Shown: positions 1-9,026, numbered from the stretch's first letter. The stretch is 64,000 bases of DNA from JAIWNK01 sp964453115 (GCA_964453115.1 CAYVRT010000006.1:1-64000), one strand, 5' to 3'. Made by a program: numbers and translations. The notes: a model not told the origin generated them from the sequence alone.

Positions 1-48
1 GACCTGGCGTTTACGAAACGTCTGCTCTACCGGCTGAGCTACGGTGGC
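1..48 (-). tRNA. tRNA-Thr (anticodon CGT), 3' part cut by window edge
   Basis: Read on the minus strand, the acceptor 5' strand GCCACCG starts at 48. It is followed by a D-stem GCTC/GAGC with an AGCCGGTA loop. The anticodon loop TTCGTAA is closed by a five-base stem with one A-C mismatch. The anticodon CGT decodes ACG (Thr). Variable loop, T-arm and 3' acceptor lie outside the window. A TATAAT box lies 10 bp upstream. Confidence 0.88.
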
Positions 49-57
49 GTGCCGCCT

Positions 58-85
58 ATTATACCAATTTTTCACAAAACGGCAA
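58..85 (-). promoter_or_regulatory. sigma70-type promoter of tRNA-Thr
   Basis: On the minus strand TTGCCG (85-80) is separated by 16 bp from TATAAT (63-58). The predicted start falls just before the tRNA 5' end at 48. It overlaps the ribosome-binding region of the divergent glycosyltransferase gene. Confidence 0.6.
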
Positions 86-94
86 GAGGAATTG

Positions 95-1339
95 ATGAAG
101 ATTGCAATGCTTTCCTACCACACCTGCCCACTCGCCACCCTGGGCGGAAAAGACACCGGCGGCATGAATGTCTACGTCCGCGAACTCACCCGTCACCTCG
201 GCCAGTTGGGCGTGCATGTTGATGTCTTCACCCGTTCGCAGGATGAGCATGTCCCACATGTCCTGCACGACCTGGGCTATGGCAACCGCGTTGTTCACAT
301 CGCCGCTGGGCCCGAAACACCGCTCCCCAAACCCGAACTCGCCGCACACCTGCCAGCCTTCGCCGAGGGCATTCAACGCTTCGCCGCCGAGAAAGGCATT
401 CACTACGACCTGATCCACAGTCACTACTGGATGTCTGGCATGGCAGCCCAGGCCTTACAAGCCGCCTGGCAAGCCCCCATCGTCCACATGTTCCACACCC
501 TGGTGCAAATGAAGAACCGCGTTGCTCGCCGCCCGGAGGAAAAAGAGGGCGACTACCGTCTGCAAGGCGAACGCCAAATTTTGCAATTCGCCAACCGCAT
601 CATCGCCGCCACCCCGGCCGAACAGGCCCAGTTGCAATTCCTCTACCACGCCAACCCACGCCAAATTACCATTCTGCCGCCTGGCGTAGATACCGGGCAT
701 TTCTACCCCATCCCGCCAGATGAGGCCAAAGCTGTCATCGGCATCCCGGCCCAAGACCGCATGATCCTGTTTGTTGGGCGCATTGAGCCACTCAAAGGCA
801 TTGACACCTTGCTGCACGCCATTGCCTGCCTGGATCAACACGGCCTCCAGTCCCAATATCCGCACTACCTGGCTATCATTGGTGGCGACCCAGCCACCAG
901 CGCGCAGGAAATGAACAGCGAAATGGCCCGCCTGCAAACCCTAACCGGCGAACTCGGCATCCGCGACCTGGTGCTGTTTCTTGGCAAGCGCAGCCAGGAT
1001 TCTCTGCCCTATTACTACTCCGCCGCCGAAGTGCTCGTCATGCCCTCCCACTATGAATCCTTCGGCATGGTTGCCCTGGAAGCAATGGCGTGTGGGACGC
1101 CAGTCATCGCCTCACAGGTTGGTGGCCTGGCCTTTCTCGTCCAAAATGGCAAAACCGGCTTCGTCATCCCCGATGATGATCCCGCACAGCTCTGCGAGCA
1201 ACTGGCACACCTGCTGCGCGAGCCGGCCATGCGCCAGCAAATGAGCCAGCAAAGCGCCGCCTATGCGCAAAGCTACGCCTGGCCGCTCATTGCCCAACAA
1301 ATGCTTGAACTCTATCAGACCGTGCAGCAGCAAACCTAA
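95..1339 (+). CDS. GT4-family glycosyltransferase (MshA/sucrose-phosphate-synthase-like)
   Basis: A 414-residue GT-B fold enzyme. The N-terminal Rossmann half has a GG-KDTGGMNVYVREL nucleotide-sugar-type loop near residues 18-32, typical of D-inositol-3-phosphate glycosyltransferase and sucrose-phosphate synthase relatives. The C-terminal half carries the donor-site signature HYESFGMVALEAMACGTPV. The start at ATG 95 is chosen because AAGAGGA sits just ahead and the protein then begins MKIAMLSYH, as in this family; the longer reading frame from 44 runs back through the promoter region. It is convergent with the next gene and overlaps it by 4 bp. The acceptor cannot be told from sequence; a glycolipid or compatible-solute role is possible. 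Confidence 0.85.
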   Translation: MKIAMLSYHTCPLATLGGKDTGGMNVYVRELTRHLGQLGVHVDVFTRSQDEHVPHVLHDLGYGNRVVHIAAGPETPLPKPELAAHLPAFAEGIQRFAAEKGIHYDLIHSHYWMSGMAAQALQAAWQAPIVHMFHTLVQMKNRVARRPEEKEGDYRLQGERQILQFANRIIAATPAEQAQLQFLYHANPRQITILPPGVDTGHFYPIPPDEAKAVIGIPAQDRMILFVGRIEPLKGIDTLLHAIACLDQHGLQSQYPHYLAIIGGDPATSAQEMNSEMARLQTLTGELGIRDLVLFLGKRSQDSLPYYYSAAEVLVMPSHYESFGMVALEAMACGTPVIASQVGGLAFLVQNGKTGFVIPDDDPAQLCEQLAHLLREPAMRQQMSQQSAAYAQSYAWPLIAQQMLELYQTVQQQT

Positions 1340-1980
1340 ATCATCGGCCCAAAAAACACGCTAATTGCAATCAGCACAAAGAACCACAGCCAGACTGCCG
1401 TCCACAGCTTTGCCAGCCGCTGCCGGGCGCGCAGGAAGAGCCAGATGGCACTTACCAGCGCTCCAAACAACGCCACATACCCGCTGAACGAATAGGTGCG
1501 CTCAAAAATTGGCATCCAGCCCGCCAGCCCCTCCTGCACTTCCAGAACAAAGCGCACCGACCAGCTCATCAAAAACACCATCACAAAGAAGCGCCCGCCC
1601 AGCGGCAGAACCCGCCGCCACATCACTGCCGCCACCATTCCGGCAAAGATGAGCCACAGCAAAGCCGTTTGTTCCACCAGCGCATTACTTCCAATCATAT
1701 CTGCCAGCGAGCAACAAAACCAGCCCACCAGACCGCCCACCACACCGTGCCACACCCGCACGCCATCGCCAACCAGCGTCAGGCTGCGATCCAGGCAATA
1801 CATTGCCACAGCCAGTGCCCCCAAAGCATAAATCAGCAACCCCGGCACGCCAAACTGCCCGCGTACCGGCCCAATCATCAGGTTAAGCACCATCGAAAGC
1901 AGGGTTAGCACCAACGTCACCAGCAACCCATCCATCACCACGCTCTTTTGAGCCTCACTCAAACGCATCGGGGATTTCAT
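1336..1980 (-). CDS. Predicted multi-pass membrane protein, unknown function
   Basis: A 214-residue protein with about six hydrophobic segments separated by short loops, and no catalytic motif I recognise. The start region is unusual: an AGGAG at about 1996-1992 precedes a four-codon minicistron (1991-1977) whose TGA overlaps the ATG of this gene, so translation may be coupled to the minicistron. A TATAAT box lies at 2024-2019 on the minus strand, suggesting its own promoter downstream of the ABC operon. Its stop overlaps that of the convergent glycosyltransferase. Confidence 0.6.
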   Translation of the reverse strand: MKSPMRLSEAQKSVVMDGLLVTLVLTLLSMVLNLMIGPVRGQFGVPGLLIYALGALAVAMYCLDRSLTLVGDGVRVWHGVVGGLVGWFCCSLADMIGSNALVEQTALLWLIFAGMVAAVMWRRVLPLGGRFFVMVFLMSWSVRFVLEVQEGLAGWMPIFERTYSFSGYVALFGALVSAIWLFLRARQRLAKLWTAVWLWFFVLIAISVFFGPMI

Positions 1981-2032
1981 TGGTAAAGCATCTCTCCTGG
2001 AAGAATAAACTGCTCGTAATTATACTCACATT

Positions 2033-3037
2033 CTAGTCAATTGTGCCGGGCAAAAGCGTTTCCGTCACCAACAGTTCTTGTTCATAAATACGTCGAATGG
2101 TATCTTCCAGGCCAGGCCGACGCACCTCCAAATCCAGCATCGTCTGCGAACCATTCAACATTTCCAACACCTGCGCGGCTGAGTGCGTCTTTGGGTCAAA
2201 CGAATAAATTACCTGCGCTCCATCGCGCTGTGGCGGCGGCAAACCGGGCAAAAGCGGTGCCAGGTGCGGGTCAGCAAATGTCACCACCATCCATCGCCGA
2301 TCTTCAAAACGGGCCACCAATTGCTTCAATGCCCCATCATATAAAATCTGTCCGTGATCCAAAATCATCACCCGTTCGCACAAGCGTTCCACATCGGTTA
2401 AGTCGTGTGTTGTGAGGATAATTGTCGCCTGACGCTCCTCATGAATATAGCGGATAAAATCACGCATTCGTTCCTTTGCCACCACATCCAGCCCAATCGT
2501 CGGCTCATCCAGAAAGATCAACGGCGGCTCGTGCAGCAGTGCAGCACACAATTCAGCCCGCATCCGCTGCCCAAGTGAGATGGAGCGCACCGGCATGTTC
2601 AAAAAATCATCCAATTCCAAAATCTCGCGAAACTGCTTCAAATTGCGTTCATAGCGCCCCGCCGGAATGCGATACATGGCACGCAACAGTTCAAACGAAT
2701 CCAAAACGGGCAAATCCCACCACAAGGACGTGCGCTGCCCAAACACCACACCTATCTTTTGCACATAGCGGACTCGGTTCTGCCAGGGAACCATGCCCCC
2801 CACCCGCACTTCGCCGCTGCTCGGCACCAGCAGCCCGGTCAAAATCTTGATCGTTGTAGATTTTCCGGCTCCATTCGGCCCCAAATACCCCACCATCTCC
2901 CCCTCTTGCAGTGAGAAGGAAACATTGCTGACCGCTTCCACCCTTCGGCGGTGCGGCACAAACAGGCTGCGCAGCCCTCCGCCGCGCTCGTTAACGGTAA
3001 ACGTCTTGCTCAACCCTGCCACATCAATGATTGACAT
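2033..3037 (-). CDS. ABC exporter ATP-binding subunit (COG4586-like)
   Basis: A 334-residue ABC ATPase with Walker A GPNGAGKST (residues 53-61), signature ISLGQRMRAE, Walker B LIFLDEPTIGLD and a C-terminal extension of about 90 residues. The start is ATG 3037 (MSIIDVAG); the longer frame runs into the upstream permease gene. It is the last gene of a run with two permeases (3042-3839 and 3844-4641), the arrangement of the COG4586/COG4587/COG3694 exporters, whose substrates are mostly unknown. The ATPase would sit on the cytoplasmic face and power export by the two ABC-2-type membrane subunits. Confidence 0.85.
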   Translation of the reverse strand: MSIIDVAGLSKTFTVNERGGGLRSLFVPHRRRVEAVSNVSFSLQEGEMVGYLGPNGAGKSTTIKILTGLLVPSSGEVRVGGMVPWQNRVRYVQKIGVVFGQRTSLWWDLPVLDSFELLRAMYRIPAGRYERNLKQFREILELDDFLNMPVRSISLGQRMRAELCAALLHEPPLIFLDEPTIGLDVVAKERMRDFIRYIHEERQATIILTTHDLTDVERLCERVMILDHGQILYDGALKQLVARFEDRRWMVVTFADPHLAPLLPGLPPPQRDGAQVIYSFDPKTHSAAQVLEMLNGSQTMLDLEVRRPGLEDTIRRIYEQELLVTETLLPGTID

Positions 3038-3041
3038 CCTG

Positions 3042-3839
3042 CTAACTCCCTGTGCTTTGATAATGCTGCAAGGCAAAGCGCCAAAACAGCACTGCCACAG
3101 CCAACATCCCCAAGGCCACCAGCGGCGCCAAAAAAGGCGCAAAGACCGGAAACCCCAACACATCCGGCTTTCCCAAAAAATACAAGGCCGGATAATAATT
3201 TAAAAAGATGAATGGGACGACGTAGGTGAAAAAGTGTTGCATGGCGCGCGGGTAAATATGCACCGGATAGCTCATCAACTCCACCCCGCCATAGGTCAAA
3301 ATATTGACTGCCTCAATACGCTGCACCGTCCAGAAGATGAGACCCGAACCGATGATGAACAAAGCCCCCATTGCCAGCATCTGACTGACTAGCACAATGG
3401 GAAAATAAAACAGCTTGAGCGGCGTCCACACCACGGGCTGCAACCAGAGCGCCAGCACCAGAATGGCTCCGCCTTCCAGCACCCGCCCCAGACGGCGCAC
3501 CTGAAAATTGGCGCCCAGCAATTGCACCGGCAAGCGCACGGGACGCAGCAAGAACTGATCGAAGCGCCCCATTTGCACCACCCCACTAAACCAATCCGGG
3601 TCAAAGCCGCCAAACACCCAATCCATCAAACCAAAGCTGACCTCAATCATCCCGGCCAGCAAGGCGATCTCACCCAACGTCCAACCGCCAATGCTGCCAA
3701 AGCGCAAAATCACCAAAGCAATTGCCAAAAAACTAACCCCGGATAACAAGCCCGTCGAGAACAAATCCATCCAGAACGAAAGCCGGTATTGAAACTGCGA
3801 ACGCACCTGCGCCCACAGCAACAGCAGATACAAGCGCAT
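3042..3839 (-). CDS. ABC-2 type permease subunit (COG3694-like)
   Basis: A 265-residue integral membrane protein with about six hydrophobic segments, starting MRLYLLLLWAQVRSQFQYR. The positively charged amphipathic start followed by a first membrane helix is typical of ABC-2 permeases. The start at 3839 is supported by a GGGAGG ribosome-binding site. It lies 4 bp after the preceding permease and 4 bp before the ATPase gene. It likely forms the membrane channel as a heterodimer with the 3844-4641 product. Confidence 0.8.
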   Translation of the reverse strand: MRLYLLLLWAQVRSQFQYRLSFWMDLFSTGLLSGVSFLAIALVILRFGSIGGWTLGEIALLAGMIEVSFGLMDWVFGGFDPDWFSGVVQMGRFDQFLLRPVRLPVQLLGANFQVRRLGRVLEGGAILVLALWLQPVVWTPLKLFYFPIVLVSQMLAMGALFIIGSGLIFWTVQRIEAVNILTYGGVELMSYPVHIYPRAMQHFFTYVVPFIFLNYYPALYFLGKPDVLGFPVFAPFLAPLVALGMLAVAVLFWRFALQHYQSTGS

Positions 3840-3843
3840 CTTC

Positions 3844-4641
3844 TCACCCTCCCTGCAATACCAACCGTCGCACACCAGCGCGATAGACGAACTGCGCTAC
3901 CCCAAACAGCAGCAGCGCCCAAACCACCTGCCAGGCCAATGTGCGCACCATTTCTGCCCCGCTCAGCAGCCCCAGGTACACTTCCACCGGCGCGTTCACA
4001 ATCTGCGCAAAAGGCGTCAGCAAGCAAAATGAGCGAAAACCATCCGGCATCAGGCGCAGCGGCATGATAAAACCCGAAAAAAGCTGCGACATGCCAAACA
4101 ACGCCCGCCCCACCCCCAATGCATCCGGCGTCCAAAAGGCCGCCAGGTTAACCAAAAAGCGCCACGAAAAGCTAATCCACCAGCCAAAGAACAATGAAAC
4201 GGCAAACCCCAGCCAGGCGACACCATCCGGCGGCAAGGCAACCGGGTAAAAGAGACGAAAGAGCAGCATGAAGACCAGTCCACGCCCAACCAGATTCACC
4301 AGCGAGCTGCCAGCATCGCGCCCGAACCAGTGCCAGTAAAAATCCAGCGGACGCATCAGGTCACCAGCAATTGCCCCGCTATAAACGGTGCGCATCACAT
4401 CCCACGAGCCAAAAATGGTCAAAAAGGCCAGGGTTGCCTGCGTCACAGCCGCATAGGTAATCGCCTGCGCCAGGTTCATGCCATTGACACTGCCCTGCCC
4501 CTGATAAAGAGCGGTCAGGACCATGGCGCGGATCAGGCCAAAGAACAGGTTGGTTGCCAGCCCGGCCCACATTGCCACCCGGTAAACCAGCTGACGACGC
4601 AGCCCCATACCAATCAATCGAAGCAAGAGCGGCAGGTTCAC
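3844..4641 (-). CDS. ABC-2 type permease subunit (COG4587-like)
   Basis: A 265-residue protein, the same length as its neighbour but only distantly similar, with about six membrane segments and the start MNLPLLLRLIGMGLRRQL. The start codon is GTG at 4641, overlapping the TGA of the upstream SIS gene as GTGA, which implies translational coupling. It is probably the second half of a heterodimeric exporter channel. Confidence 0.78.
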   Translation of the reverse strand: MNLPLLLRLIGMGLRRQLVYRVAMWAGLATNLFFGLIRAMVLTALYQGQGSVNGMNLAQAITYAAVTQATLAFLTIFGSWDVMRTVYSGAIAGDLMRPLDFYWHWFGRDAGSSLVNLVGRGLVFMLLFRLFYPVALPPDGVAWLGFAVSLFFGWWISFSWRFLVNLAAFWTPDALGVGRALFGMSQLFSGFIMPLRLMPDGFRSFCLLTPFAQIVNAPVEVYLGLLSGAEMVRTLAWQVVWALLLFGVAQFVYRAGVRRLVLQGG

Positions 4642-5609
4642 AACTGCCCATCCAACATCTCATTCAATGCCGCCAGCACCGGTGCCGGGGCCGGATCAAC
4701 ACCCTGCGCCAGTGCCAGGTAGAGAGCCGTAAACGCACCAAATTGCAAGGCCGTGCAAAGCTGTGCCAGGCGGCTCTCGCCGGAGGCAACAAAGAAATCG
4801 GTTCCCACCCCTTCCATCAAGAAGACCTCGCGCGTCAGGTCAGATCGCATTCGGTTACGCGGCGTATCCCCCGCCCCGCGCAAAAAGACCACAATGCTAT
4901 GCTCCGCCACCACAGCCGGCAAACAAGTCGCCGCCACCCCATCCTCATCCATCTCAGGCAGCCAGGCCACCTGAGCCCAGGTCTTTGCCAGACGATTACA
5001 CCATTCCTTCCAGGCCAGCGCTGCCGGTCGCAGTCCATCGCCAGACACCATCACCACCTGTCGCCCCACCCATTGCCCGGCCATACGTTTGGCCGGGTTT
5101 CCGCTCACGGCCACTTCAGGCAACAGTTGTGCCTGCTGTGCGGCAAGCAGCGGCAGCGTTTCTGCCAGTCCATCCACTGCCAGCCAACCCGCATGGCTTG
5201 CCAGGCCAAGCAATTGGCCCAGCCAAAAGAACAGCCGCTCACCGCCCAAACACAAGACGGTACAGCCTCGCTCTTGTGCATGGCGCGCCGCATCTGCCAA
5301 TTCGGCATCACCACCACCTGACAAATACAACACCCAGGTTGCTGCGCCCTGAACCCAGGCAGCCAGTTCAGGCCTGCGCCAGGCGCGCACCGCCACCTGG
5401 CCTTCCTCGGCCAAGCTAGCAAAAACCTCCCCTGCCAAACCCGCCTCACCCCGTCCCAGCACCAGAACTTGCTGCGCTGCTGCGGTTGGCAATGCAAATT
5501 GCAATCCTGTTTGCCAGCCACGTTGCAAATCGGCCATCAGCGCACTCAATTCAGCCAGCACCATCTGCGCCGATGGTGCTTCCCACAGCGTTCGATCGTC
5601 CAGGTTCAT
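4638..5609 (-). CDS. Degenerate SIS protein resembling bifunctional phosphoglucose/phosphomannose isomerase
   Basis: A 323-residue protein with the two SIS-domain layout of archaeal/bacterial PGI-PMI. A GRGEAGLAGE segment (residues 52-61) sits where active enzymes have GMGGSAIAGD, and LSGGGDAEL replaces the usual sugar-phosphate SGNTEET loop. The C-terminus GVDPAPAPVLAALNEML matches the family end. In the second half, AWKEWCNRLAK and LPEMDEDG align with RWK-Q-NENAK and PE-NHN of active enzymes, so the catalytic Glu and His appear replaced by Arg and Glu, and the terminal Lys is also missing. Catalysis is therefore doubtful; a sugar-phosphate-sensing or structural role is possible. ATG 5609 has a GAGGAG site. 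It overlaps the ABC permease gene by 3 bp. Confidence 0.65.
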   Translation of the reverse strand: MNLDDRTLWEAPSAQMVLAELSALMADLQRGWQTGLQFALPTAAAQQVLVLGRGEAGLAGEVFASLAEEGQVAVRAWRRPELAAWVQGAATWVLYLSGGGDAELADAARHAQERGCTVLCLGGERLFFWLGQLLGLASHAGWLAVDGLAETLPLLAAQQAQLLPEVAVSGNPAKRMAGQWVGRQVVMVSGDGLRPAALAWKEWCNRLAKTWAQVAWLPEMDEDGVAATCLPAVVAEHSIVVFLRGAGDTPRNRMRSDLTREVFLMEGVGTDFFVASGESRLAQLCTALQFGAFTALYLALAQGVDPAPAPVLAALNEMLDGQL

Positions 5610-5629
5610 CGTCTCCTCGCTCTCGATTG

Positions 5630-6586
5630 TTATGGAATCAACCAGGTCAAAAACTCAAAACTGACCTGTCCCTCAGCCTCTGAACGTCCAACCAGGCGCA
5701 AATACCCTGGCAACCCCATATTGCTGCGAAAGCAGATATAGGCCCCATCACTCAATGTATCGAGCGGCAGCAGGTCAGCGCTCAATGCCGCCTCACGGCA
5801 GGCGGGCAAAGAGGGCGCCCCCCCACCATAAACCCCAAAACTGGCCCCATTGACCGGTTGCCAGGCCCACATTCCATCCGCTCCGACCCAAAATTGAACA
5901 TCCGCCAGTTCTTCCACCGTCAACGCCCCCGAATCCAGGTCAAAGCCCTGCCCAACCAGCAAGCCCCCACCCCCCTGCACAAATGGCACTGCCGTCTCGG
6001 TTGGTGCAGCCAGAATCTGTGGCGTATCCGTCACCAATCCCACCACCTCAATCCGCACCCAAAAGGGCGATTGCCCATCTGGCCCAATGCCGAACAATTC
6101 CTGTTGCGGGTTGCGCAGCTTCCAATAACCCTGATAACTACCTGGCAGTTCCGGTGCGCGCATCCCCACACTCAGCTCCACTGTTTCTCCCGGCTGCACA
6201 ATGCCGCTCAAGGCCATTGGCTCAGACGCATCCAACGAATCACCAGAAAACCAAACCAGGGCATAGCGTTCGTCCCAGGCACAATCACCCGCATTGACCA
6301 GCCGCCAGGTCTTAATGAAGCTCTGCCCTGGCTGCAAAACGCTACCATCCGGAATGGTCACATCCAATGGCTGACCAGCCGCCCCCGAGTCACAATTCGG
6401 ACCAGACAAAACTGCAACCGGTGTCGGTGGAAGGGCCGTCTCCGTTGCCGGCACTGGTGTAGGCAGTAACATCCGCGTGGAATCCTCCACCGCCGGAGGG
6501 CGCGGCAAGGATTTCGCCACCTGCTCGCATCCTGATGCACTCAGCAAACACAATCCAGCACAAACCAGCCATAGCCAGCGTTTCAT
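5630..6586 (-). CDS. Lipoprotein with NBR1-like Ig domain
   Basis: A 318-residue protein starting MKRWLWLVCAGLCLLSASGC, a lipoprotein signal with cleavage before Cys20. A Pro/Thr-rich linker follows, then an Ig-like domain of the NBR1 type: the LQPGQSFIKTWRLVNAGDCAW stretch, then PGETVELSVGMRAP and GSYQGYWKLRN. In this family the fold mediates protein contacts or carries cell-surface modules. The C-terminal 120 residues form an unassigned beta-rich domain with Cys residues. The start at 6586 has GGAAGG upstream. It lies between mobA (35 bp away) and the SIS gene (20 bp away), so it may share the mobA transcript. Confidence 0.75.
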   Translation of the reverse strand: MKRWLWLVCAGLCLLSASGCEQVAKSLPRPPAVEDSTRMLLPTPVPATETALPPTPVAVLSGPNCDSGAAGQPLDVTIPDGSVLQPGQSFIKTWRLVNAGDCAWDERYALVWFSGDSLDASEPMALSGIVQPGETVELSVGMRAPELPGSYQGYWKLRNPQQELFGIGPDGQSPFWVRIEVVGLVTDTPQILAAPTETAVPFVQGGGGLLVGQGFDLDSGALTVEELADVQFWVGADGMWAWQPVNGASFGVYGGGAPSLPACREAALSADLLPLDTLSDGAYICFRSNMGLPGYLRLVGRSEAEGQVSFEFLTWLIP

Positions 6587-6621
6587 ACATCCTTCCATGC
6601 GGCCCGAATTGTACCGCACTT

Positions 6622-7224
6622 TCAGCCTTCTGCCTGAGCCAATTGCTCAGCCTGGGCAAATTCCTCCGGCGTATTCAGATTCAAAAACGTCCGGTGCGGG
6701 TCGGCATAGCGGCTCAACTCCTCTGGCAGCACAGGAGCCACCCGAACAGCATCGAACCAGGCAATCATGCGCCGTTGCTCGCGTTGTAGCGCTTGCTCAA
6801 CCGCCACAAGACAAGTCTCACGGCGATAGACAGCATGGAGCGGCTCCAATCCATCCGGTGATTGCGGAATGACCACATCCACCCCCAGCTCAACCAACAG
6901 CTTGCGTTGCGCCATCAACAGTTCGCGGCTGGCAAACGGCATATCACAAGCCACCACCGCCACAATGGCACACTGCGCCTCCGCTAAGGCCGTGTACAAG
7001 CCACCCAACGCCCCACGCCCCGGCAAACGGTCTGTCACACAGCGCACCCCCAAAAAATCCAGCGCCGCCGGGTCTTGAGTTGTCACCAACACTTCATCCG
7101 CATCAGCAACCAGGCGCCGCAACACATATTCTATCAGCGGGCGGCCCAGAAACGGCATCAAGGCCTTATTCTGTCCCATTCGTCTGGATTCGCCGCCGGC
7201 TTGAAGCACCAAAGTCCATTTCAT
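6622..7224 (-). CDS. mobA: Molybdenum cofactor guanylyltransferase
   Basis: A 200-residue NTP-transferase-fold protein with the MobA nucleotide-binding start LQAGGESRRMGQNKALMPF (residues 7-25) and the metal-binding Asp in VVACDMPF. MobA attaches GMP to molybdopterin to give the bis-MGD form used by formate dehydrogenases. This fits the molybdopterin formate dehydrogenase operon divergently encoded from 7307. No ribosome-binding site precedes ATG 7224, but a TATAAT box ends 7 nt upstream, so the mRNA may be leaderless. Confidence 0.9.
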   Translation of the reverse strand: MKWTLVLQAGGESRRMGQNKALMPFLGRPLIEYVLRRLVADADEVLVTTQDPAALDFLGVRCVTDRLPGRGALGGLYTALAEAQCAIVAVVACDMPFASRELLMAQRKLLVELGVDVVIPQSPDGLEPLHAVYRRETCLVAVEQALQREQRRMIAWFDAVRVAPVLPEELSRYADPHRTFLNLNTPEEFAQAEQLAQAEG

Positions 7225-7227
7225 GGG

Positions 7228-7237
7228 TATAATTATA
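7228..7237. promoter_or_regulatory. Palindromic TATAATTATA, -10 box for mobA and possibly for the fdh operon
   Basis: The palindrome provides TATAAT on both strands (7237-7232 on minus, 7228-7233 on plus). On minus it leaves 7 nt to the mobA ATG. On plus it would give a leader of about 70 nt before the formate dehydrogenase operon. No good -35 hexamer is visible on either side. Confidence 0.4.
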
Positions 7238-7306
7238 CTTGCATTTCGTCCCTCCCCGCCCCATCCCAGCGCCCGCAGAATTGAATACCCTTCATCTGGA
7301 GGCTAA

Positions 7307-9010
7307 ATGACAAACTTAGACCTGTCTGAACTGCAACCCATCCTGGCCGAGCTTGCGCCGCAAGGCCGCACTGCCCTGCTGCCGGCGCTACACCAAGCGC
7401 AGGAGCGCTATGGTTACCTGCCCGCGCCAGTTGTCGCTGCAATTGCCCGCGCCCTGGGCGTGCCACTGGCCGAGGCCTATGGCGTCGTTGAATTTTACGC
7501 CCTCTTCTACACCCATCCAGTCTCCAAAACCATCCTGCATATTTGCAACGACCCGGTCTGCGCCATTGCAGGCAGCGATGGCTTTCTCAAACGCACCCGG
7601 CAGCAAATTGAATACCAATTGCAGGATGGAAAGCCCGCCATCTCACTCCAAATTGAGCAATCTCCTTGCCTGGGGTTGTGTGAGCATGCCCCCGCCCTGT
7701 TGATTGATGGACAGGCATCCACTGCCAAGGACCCATTGACCCTACACACCACCCCCCTGCCGCCAACAGCCATCTACAGCACCCTCTCGCTGTTAACTGC
7801 CAACTGCAACAGCACCATTCCCACCCGACTGGAAGCGTACCGCGCCCAGGGCGGCTATCGGGCGCTGGAAAAAGCGCTCTCCGCTCCACCAGATGCCCTG
7901 CTGGAAGAAGTCAAGGCCTCCGGGCTGGTTGGGCGCGGCGGAGCGGCCTTCTCCACCGGGCGCAAATGGGAAAGCGCCGCCAAGGCCACCGGCAGCCCCA
8001 AGTACGTCATCTGCAATGCCGATGAAGCCGAGCCTGGCACCTTCAAAGACCGTGTCCTGATGGAACAAGACCCGCACCGCTTGTTGGAAGGACTGATTTT
8101 GGCCGCCTATGCCATTGGAGCAGCCAAAGGCTACATCTACGTCCGCGGCGAATACGTCTTGCAGCACCGCATCCTGGCAGAAACCCTGGCCGAGGCACAC
8201 AAAGTCGGTCTATTGGGGAAGAATATTCTTGGCAGCGATTTTTGCTTCCAGGTTGAATTGCGTCGTGGCGCAGGTGCCTACATCTGCGGCGAAGAAACCG
8301 CCCTGTTCGAATCAATTGAGGGCAAGCGCGGCTTACCCCGCCTCAAGCCCCCCTTCCCCACCACAGCCGGGCTGTTTGGCAAACCCACCGTAATCAACAA
8401 TGTCGAAACTCTGTGCAACATTCCAACCATCGTTCTTCAAGGCGCAGCAGCCTATCGAAAAATTGGCAGCGCCCAATCACCCGGCCCCAAGCTATTTTGC
8501 GTCTCAGGCGATGTTGTCCGCCCGGGCCTGTATGAAGTTCCCCTCGGCTTTCCGCTCCGTCAGCTATTTGAAATGACCGGTGGCATTCGCAATGGACGCA
8601 AACTGCAAGCCATTCTGTTCGGCGGAGCTGCTGGGGCCTTTGGCGACCAGAACGCACTGGATGTGAACCTCTCGTTTGAAGATTTACGGGCCGCCGGCCT
8701 GCCCCTTGGCTCGGGTGTTCTGACCTTTTTCGACGACACGCGCGACCTGCGCGATGTCCTGCTGCGCCTGGCACATTTCTTCGCCGAAGAATCTTGCGGC
8801 AAGTGCTACCCCTGTCAACTTGGCACACAACGACAGCTGGAGATTCTGGAACGCGTCGCCGCGGCCGATTCCTTGCCCGACGATATACAGCGCCTGCAAG
8901 ATGTGGGGCAAACCATGACCCATGCTTCCATCTGCGGCCTGGGTCAAACAGCCGCCAGTGCAGTGCTAAGCGCCATACGCCTGTGGCCGCACCTCTTCCA
9001 CCCCGACTGA
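7307..9010 (+). CDS. Formate dehydrogenase diaphorase subunit, NuoE-NuoF fusion
   Basis: 567 residues. Residues 1-135 are NuoE/FdsG-like: a helical part, then a thioredoxin-like [2Fe-2S] site with C80, C85, C121 and C125. After a short linker, residues ~165-567 are NuoF/FdsB-like: the Gly-rich FMN/NADH loop GRGGAAFSTGRKWE, NADEAEPGTFKDR, GAYICGEETAL, and a [4Fe-4S] site C497-x2-C500-x2-C503 with C543. It would pass electrons between NAD(H) and the iron-sulfur chain of the two following subunits. ATG 7307 has GGAGG ahead. The genes at 9027 and 9738 follow at 16 and 9 bp, forming one operon. Confidence 0.88.
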   Translation: MTNLDLSELQPILAELAPQGRTALLPALHQAQERYGYLPAPVVAAIARALGVPLAEAYGVVEFYALFYTHPVSKTILHICNDPVCAIAGSDGFLKRTRQQIEYQLQDGKPAISLQIEQSPCLGLCEHAPALLIDGQASTAKDPLTLHTTPLPPTAIYSTLSLLTANCNSTIPTRLEAYRAQGGYRALEKALSAPPDALLEEVKASGLVGRGGAAFSTGRKWESAAKATGSPKYVICNADEAEPGTFKDRVLMEQDPHRLLEGLILAAYAIGAAKGYIYVRGEYVLQHRILAETLAEAHKVGLLGKNILGSDFCFQVELRRGAGAYICGEETALFESIEGKRGLPRLKPPFPTTAGLFGKPTVINNVETLCNIPTIVLQGAAAYRKIGSAQSPGPKLFCVSGDVVRPGLYEVPLGFPLRQLFEMTGGIRNGRKLQAILFGGAAGAFGDQNALDVNLSFEDLRAAGLPLGSGVLTFFDDTRDLRDVLLRLAHFFAEESCGKCYPCQLGTQRQLEILERVAAADSLPDDIQRLQDVGQTMTHASICGLGQTAASAVLSAIRLWPHLFHPD

Positions 9011-9026
9011 GAAAGGGAACACCAAC

